Of a stretch of 5,798 bases of DNA, positions 5,367-5,798 are shown one piece after another (positions within the stretch are counted from its first letter, which is position 1; the number at the start of each line of letters is the position of its first letter). Under the pieces are notes generated by a model that did no database searches, was not told where the DNA came from, and worked only from the letters and a program-made list of their open reading frames with translations. The position numbers were made by a program, and so were the translations under genes. Source of the stretch: JAGMDK01 sp023128695 (GTDB lineage: Bacteria; Planctomycetota; Phycisphaerae; UBA1845; Fen-1342); assembly GCA_030628805.1 (NCBI GenBank), contig DAOVQG010000298.1:1-5798 (forward strand), given 5' to 3'.

Positions 5367-5453
5367 CGCCATCCGTGTCTTTCTTCCCAGCCGTCCCACA
5401 CCCACACAAAAGGCGTGGCGATCCGGGCGGAAAGCCGTGCCACCTGCAATGCT

Positions 5454-5477
5454 GGGCCGAGAGTCCTTTCTCGGCCC
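5454..5477. repeat. Hairpin with GGGCCGAGA stem and TCCT loop
   Basis: Arms GGGCCGAGA (5454-5462) and TCTCGGCCC (5469-5477) pair perfectly, and an inner G-U extends the stem to ten pairs around TCCT. It has the same 24-nt size and layout as the hairpins at 243-266 and 5530-5553, but a different outer stem sequence. Confidence 0.8.
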
Positions 5478-5503
5478 CTTGAGCAGCCTTGTATGCCCAA
5501 GGT

Positions 5504-5521
5504 GCGGGAAAGGATTCCCGC
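5504..5521. repeat. Hairpin with GCGGGAA stem and AGGA loop
   Basis: Arms GCGGGAA (5504-5510) and TTCCCGC (5515-5521) are perfectly complementary around AGGA. In plus-strand RNA the loop would present AAGGA, a GGA-in-loop arrangement. Confidence 0.75.
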
Positions 5522-5529
5522 GGAGAGTG

Positions 5530-5556
5530 GGTGCGAGAAGGGATTCGCGCACCAGC
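5530..5556. repeat. Palindromic repeat, copy B (inverted copy of 240-266)
   Basis: The hairpin 5530-5553 has arm GGTGCGAGAA, loop GGGA and arm TTCGCGCACC, with one mismatch in ten pairs. The 27-nt unit is the reverse complement of 240-266 with 26 of 27 identities. The single difference is the base that breaks the stem. Confidence 0.85.
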
Positions 5557-5653
5557 AGAGTGTTGTCCCACCTCAAGTCTCAGTGTCACACATAACGTCG
5601 TCTGATTCTCATTATGGCTCTTCCGCAGAATCTGTGGGTGGATTTTCTGAGGC

Positions 5654-5798
5654 ATGGCTCCGGTGTCCGATGAGGAGGATAAGAGGCCCCGCCTACCCGG
5701 AAGAGCAGCGGGGCCGGCGCCATCGGCGCACCGTCGGCCTGGCTATCCCTTGCCGGGTTGCGTCCCCGCAGAGCCCGACTCCGTTTCACCAGGCGCCC
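5654..5798 (+). other. Open frame running off the right edge, gene status uncertain
   Basis: From ATG at 5654 the frame stays open for 48 codons to the window end (begins MAPVSDEEDKRPRLPG and is rich in Pro, Ala and Arg). An in-frame GTG at 5663 is an alternative start. GAGG at 5649-5652 is too close to serve the ATG. A second frame from ATG at 5670 is also open to the end, as is a minus-strand frame from 5789. None resembles a family I know, so this could be the N-terminus of a gene lying to the right or plain non-coding sequence. Confidence 0.2.
5685..5715. repeat. GGCCCCGC/GCGGGGCC inverted repeat
   Basis: Perfect 8-bp arms at 5685-5692 and 5708-5715 flank a 15-nt loop. On the minus strand the stem is followed by TCTTAT, so it might end a transcript entering from the right, but the T content is weak. 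Confidence 0.35.

Larger units (their letters stand above)
5309..5653. other. Intergenic region upstream of hicBA with hairpin repeats
   Basis: No gene of recognisable family is seen on either strand. The open frames here read across the hairpins and have no supporting start signal. The stretch holds the candidate hicBA promoter, then three hairpins in a row (5454-5477, 5504-5521, 5530-5553), then unstructured sequence that includes TGTCACACATAACGT at 5584-5598. That word nearly matches TGTCACAAATAACGT at 16-30. Confidence 0.6.

Noticed and set aside
5586..5789. Minus-strand 67-codon open frame at the right edge
   Set aside because: It has no recognisable family or visible ribosome site, and it spans the inverted repeat at 5685-5715. 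Support is insufficient to call it a gene.

Overview
The window looks like part of a bacterial chromosome, most probably from a planctomycete (Planctomycetota). This is inferred from GC-rich coding sequence, frequent GTG starts, and intergenic gaps filled with short hairpin repeats. Those repeats encode nonsense peptides such as TGWKPVP and VRTADPT when translated, a pattern I associate from memory with planctomycete genomes. No rRNA, tRNA or phylogenetic marker is present, so the assignment is tentative.

Layout. Bases 1-381 hold no gene I can support, only small repeats and one perfect 10-bp-stem hairpin. Bases 382-4725 are one plus-strand block of five genes for acyl-chain chemistry: a FabZ-like dehydratase (382-894), an unusually long acyl carrier protein (922-1317), a second FabZ-like dehydratase (1452-1940), a FabF-like ketosynthase that has lost its catalytic residues (1937-3277), and an intact FabF-like ketosynthase (3433-4725). 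Two gaps inside the block contain hairpin elements: a 63-bp near-perfect inverted repeat at 1350-1412, and three tandem 32-bp hairpin units plus a fourth hairpin at 3289-3403. A convergent hicB-hicA toxin-antitoxin pair follows on the minus strand (5308-4863). Bases 5309-5798 are mostly non-coding, with a run of three hairpins at 5454-5553. A reading frame may start near the right edge, but it cannot be judged from this window.

How the genes fit together. The acyl carrier protein would carry the growing chain. The intact ketosynthase (Cys181, His321, His358) would extend it. The degenerate ketosynthase (Glu192, Ala335, Asn372 at the equivalent positions) is best read as a non-condensing partner, like the chain length factor (KS-beta) of type II polyketide synthases. 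Two dehydratases, both keeping the catalytic His/Glu pair, would make double bonds. The set resembles the KS/CLF plus dehydratase plus ACP cores of aryl-polyene and other highly reducing type II systems, and of the proposed ladderane loci of anammox planctomycetes. It does not look like the housekeeping fatty acid operon. Ketoreductase, loading enzyme and phosphopantetheinyl transferase are not in the window, so the product cannot be named.

The most interesting points are the triple catalytic loss in the first ketosynthase, the roughly 45-residue insertion in the carrier protein, and a recurring set of hairpins whose loops carry GGA on one strand and TCC on the other.
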